DNA of 64,000 nt, taken from G963668605 sp963668605 (GTDB lineage Bacteria; Acidobacteriota; Terriglobia; Bryobacterales; Bryobacteraceae). Positions 62,747 to 64,000 of the stretch are shown here, one piece after another. A program made the position numbers and the translations under genes. How positions within the stretch are numbered: the first letter of the stretch is position 1; each line of letters opens with the position of its first letter. The notes under the pieces were generated by a model, which did no database searches, was not told the DNA's origin, and saw nothing but the letters and a program-made list of their open reading frames with translations. The stretch is from NCBI GenBank assembly GCA_963668605.1, contig OY764903.1:5642001-5706000 (forward strand), in the 5' to 3' direction.

Positions 62747-64000
62747 ATGGCTGAGCGCACCGTCCAAGTCACGGAGCTCATTCTTCGCGACGCACACCAG
62801 AGTTTGATGGCCACGCGCATGTCGACCGAGGAGATGATCCCGGCCTGTGAAGATCTCGACAATGCGGGTTACTGGTCGATCGAGTGCTGGGGTGGAGCAA
62901 CGTTTGACGCCTGCATACGATTTTTGAACGAAGATCCCTGGGAACGGCTGCGGACATTCCGCAAGCTGATGCCCAAGTCCCGGCTACAGATGCTGTTGCG
63001 GGGGCAGAACATTCTTGGATACCGCCACTACGAAGACGGAGTGGTGGAGCGTTTTGTGGCGAAGGCGGCCGAGAACGGCATGGACGTCTTCCGCGTTTTC
63101 GACGCACTTAACGACATCCGCAATCTTAGAACGGCCCTGAAGGCGGTCCGGAACTCCGGCAAGCACGCACAGGGCACGATCTGCTACACGATCAGTCCGG
63201 AACACACCGTGAAGGACTTTGTCGAGATGGCCGAGCAGCTTATCGATATGGGTTGCCATTCGATCTGCATCAAGGACATGGCCGGGTTGCTCAAACCCGC
63301 GGCGGCCTACGAGCTTGTGAAGGGAATCAAGCAGGCCTGCGGCGAAGAGACGCTGGTGCATCTACATGCGCACGCCACCACGGGCGTAACGCTCGTCAGC
63401 CTGATGAAGGCGATTGAAGCCGGCTGCGACATCGTGGACACGGCCGTCAGCAGCATGAGTCTCGGACCGGGCCACAACCCGACCGAAGCGCTGATTGAGA
63501 TGCTTGAAGGCACAGGCTACAGGACGAACCTCGACTTGAACCGTGTGCTGAAGATAAAGGATTATTTCGACGGCATTCGACCGCGCTACGCCGAGTTCCT
63601 CACAAACTTTACCGGTGTGGAAGCGCAGATCTTCACCAGTCAGATTCCGGGCGGCATGATCTCTAACATGGAGAGCCAGCTCAAGCAGCAGGGTGCGGGC
63701 GACAAGGTCCGCGAGGTACTCGAAGAGGTACCGCGAGTTCGTAAGGACGCCGGCTATCCGCCACTGGTCACGCCCTCCAGCCAGATTGTGGGCACGCAGG
63801 CTGTGTTCAACGTGCTGATGGGGCGATACAAAGTGGTGACAGGCGAGTTCGCCGACCTGATGCTGGGCTACTACGGCAAGACGCTGGGAGTGAAGAGCCA
63901 GGAAGTGGTGAAACGTTGCGTCCAGCACGCTAAGAAAGATCCGATTTCGTGCCGTCCGGCCGACCTGCTGAAGCCGGAATGGGACAGGCTACGCGCCGAA
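62747..64000 (+). CDS. Biotin-dependent carboxyltransferase subunit (5' part, runs off window)
   Basis: It starts at ATG 62747 behind a strong GGGAGG ribosome site, and the frame is open to the window end (418 codons). DRE-TIM-type metal site: RDAHQSLMATRM at the N-terminus, CIKDMAGLL with the Lys that is usually carbamylated, and HLHAHATTG. This is the carboxyltransferase domain of methylmalonyl-CoA carboxyltransferase 5S / oxaloacetate decarboxylase alpha / pyruvate carboxylase B. Which of these cannot be decided without the C-terminus. A TATAAT at 62682 may be its -10 box. Confidence 0.93.
   Translation, partial: MAERTVQVTELILRDAHQSLMATRMSTEEMIPACEDLDNAGYWSIECWGGATFDACIRFLNEDPWERLRTFRKLMPKSRLQMLLRGQNILGYRHYEDGVVERFVAKAAENGMDVFRVFDALNDIRNLRTALKAVRNSGKHAQGTICYTISPEHTVKDFVEMAEQLIDMGCHSICIKDMAGLLKPAAAYELVKGIKQACGEETLVHLHAHATTGVTLVSLMKAIEAGCDIVDTAVSSMSLGPGHNPTEALIEMLEGTGYRTNLDLNRVLKIKDYFDGIRPRYAEFLTNFTGVEAQIFTSQIPGGMISNMESQLKQQGAGDKVREVLEEVPRVRKDAGYPPLVTPSSQIVGTQAVFNVLMGRYKVVTGEFADLMLGYYGKTLGVKSQEVVKRCVQHAKKDPISCRPADLLKPEWDRLRAE

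Overview
The window looks like chromosomal DNA of an Acidobacteriota member, plausibly of the Solibacter/Bryobacter type. That placement is inferred from Oar/SusC-like TonB-dependent receptors, an acidobacterial-type VWFA-domain secreted protein, sulfatase and glycoside hydrolase loci, and GC-rich codon use; no 16S rRNA is present to confirm it.

Layout. 1-4844 holds the end of a TonB-dependent receptor and an unusual sulfatase/nucleoside-hydrolase fusion, separated by an eroded transposase. 4845-5455 is a graveyard of two tyrosine-recombinase remnants in opposite orientations. From about 6234 to 29373 lies a composite mobile region ending at an intact tRNA-Gly(CCC). Two displaced copies of the tRNA 3' half (6234-6278 and 14610-14654) and four related att-like units cut its left part into cassettes that carry no integrase. 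Cassette 1 (about 6271-8820) has a ComF-like phosphoribosyltransferase, a SLOG-like protein and a RepB-like protein. Cassette 2 (about 8821-14246) has a complete CBASS anti-phage operon (HNH-SAVED effector, CD-NTase, E2-like protein) with a divergent HTH/ImmA-type peptidase pair as its probable regulator. Cassette 3 (about 14247-14653) is nearly empty. The right part (14655-29373) is a different element with its own tyrosine integrase next to the tRNA, a serine recombinase, several unknown plasmid/phage-like genes, a 1.9-kb repeat-rich non-coding stretch, a 14-bp palindrome repeated five times between genes, and a giant hybrid histidine kinase gene split by an IS4-family insertion.

Beyond the tRNA the ordinary chromosome resumes: rnpB, an efflux adaptor, argJ-fmt-def-aroC on the minus strand, and a thioesterase. 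A full histidine operon follows (hisI-G-D-C-HAD phosphatase-hisB-H-F-A), preceded by a His-rich leader peptide and an attenuator-type terminator. Then come a VWFA-domain protein, a glycan-utilisation locus (TonB-dependent receptor, two paralogous clan GH-A-like hydrolases, a beta-helix protein), a DUF433/DUF5615 toxin-antitoxin pair, an aldose-epimerase-like protein, an NmrA-like protein, a CoA-transferase and enoyl-CoA hydratase pair, an OPT transporter, a YqeY-like protein and the start of a biotin-dependent carboxyltransferase.

The most interesting parts are the integrase-less, tRNA-anchored array of defence cassettes with its repeated GGAGTC arm-like sites and anticodon-arm-like hairpins, the twin structured repeats at 23.3-23.8 kb, the island-specific palindrome, and the histidine leader peptide.
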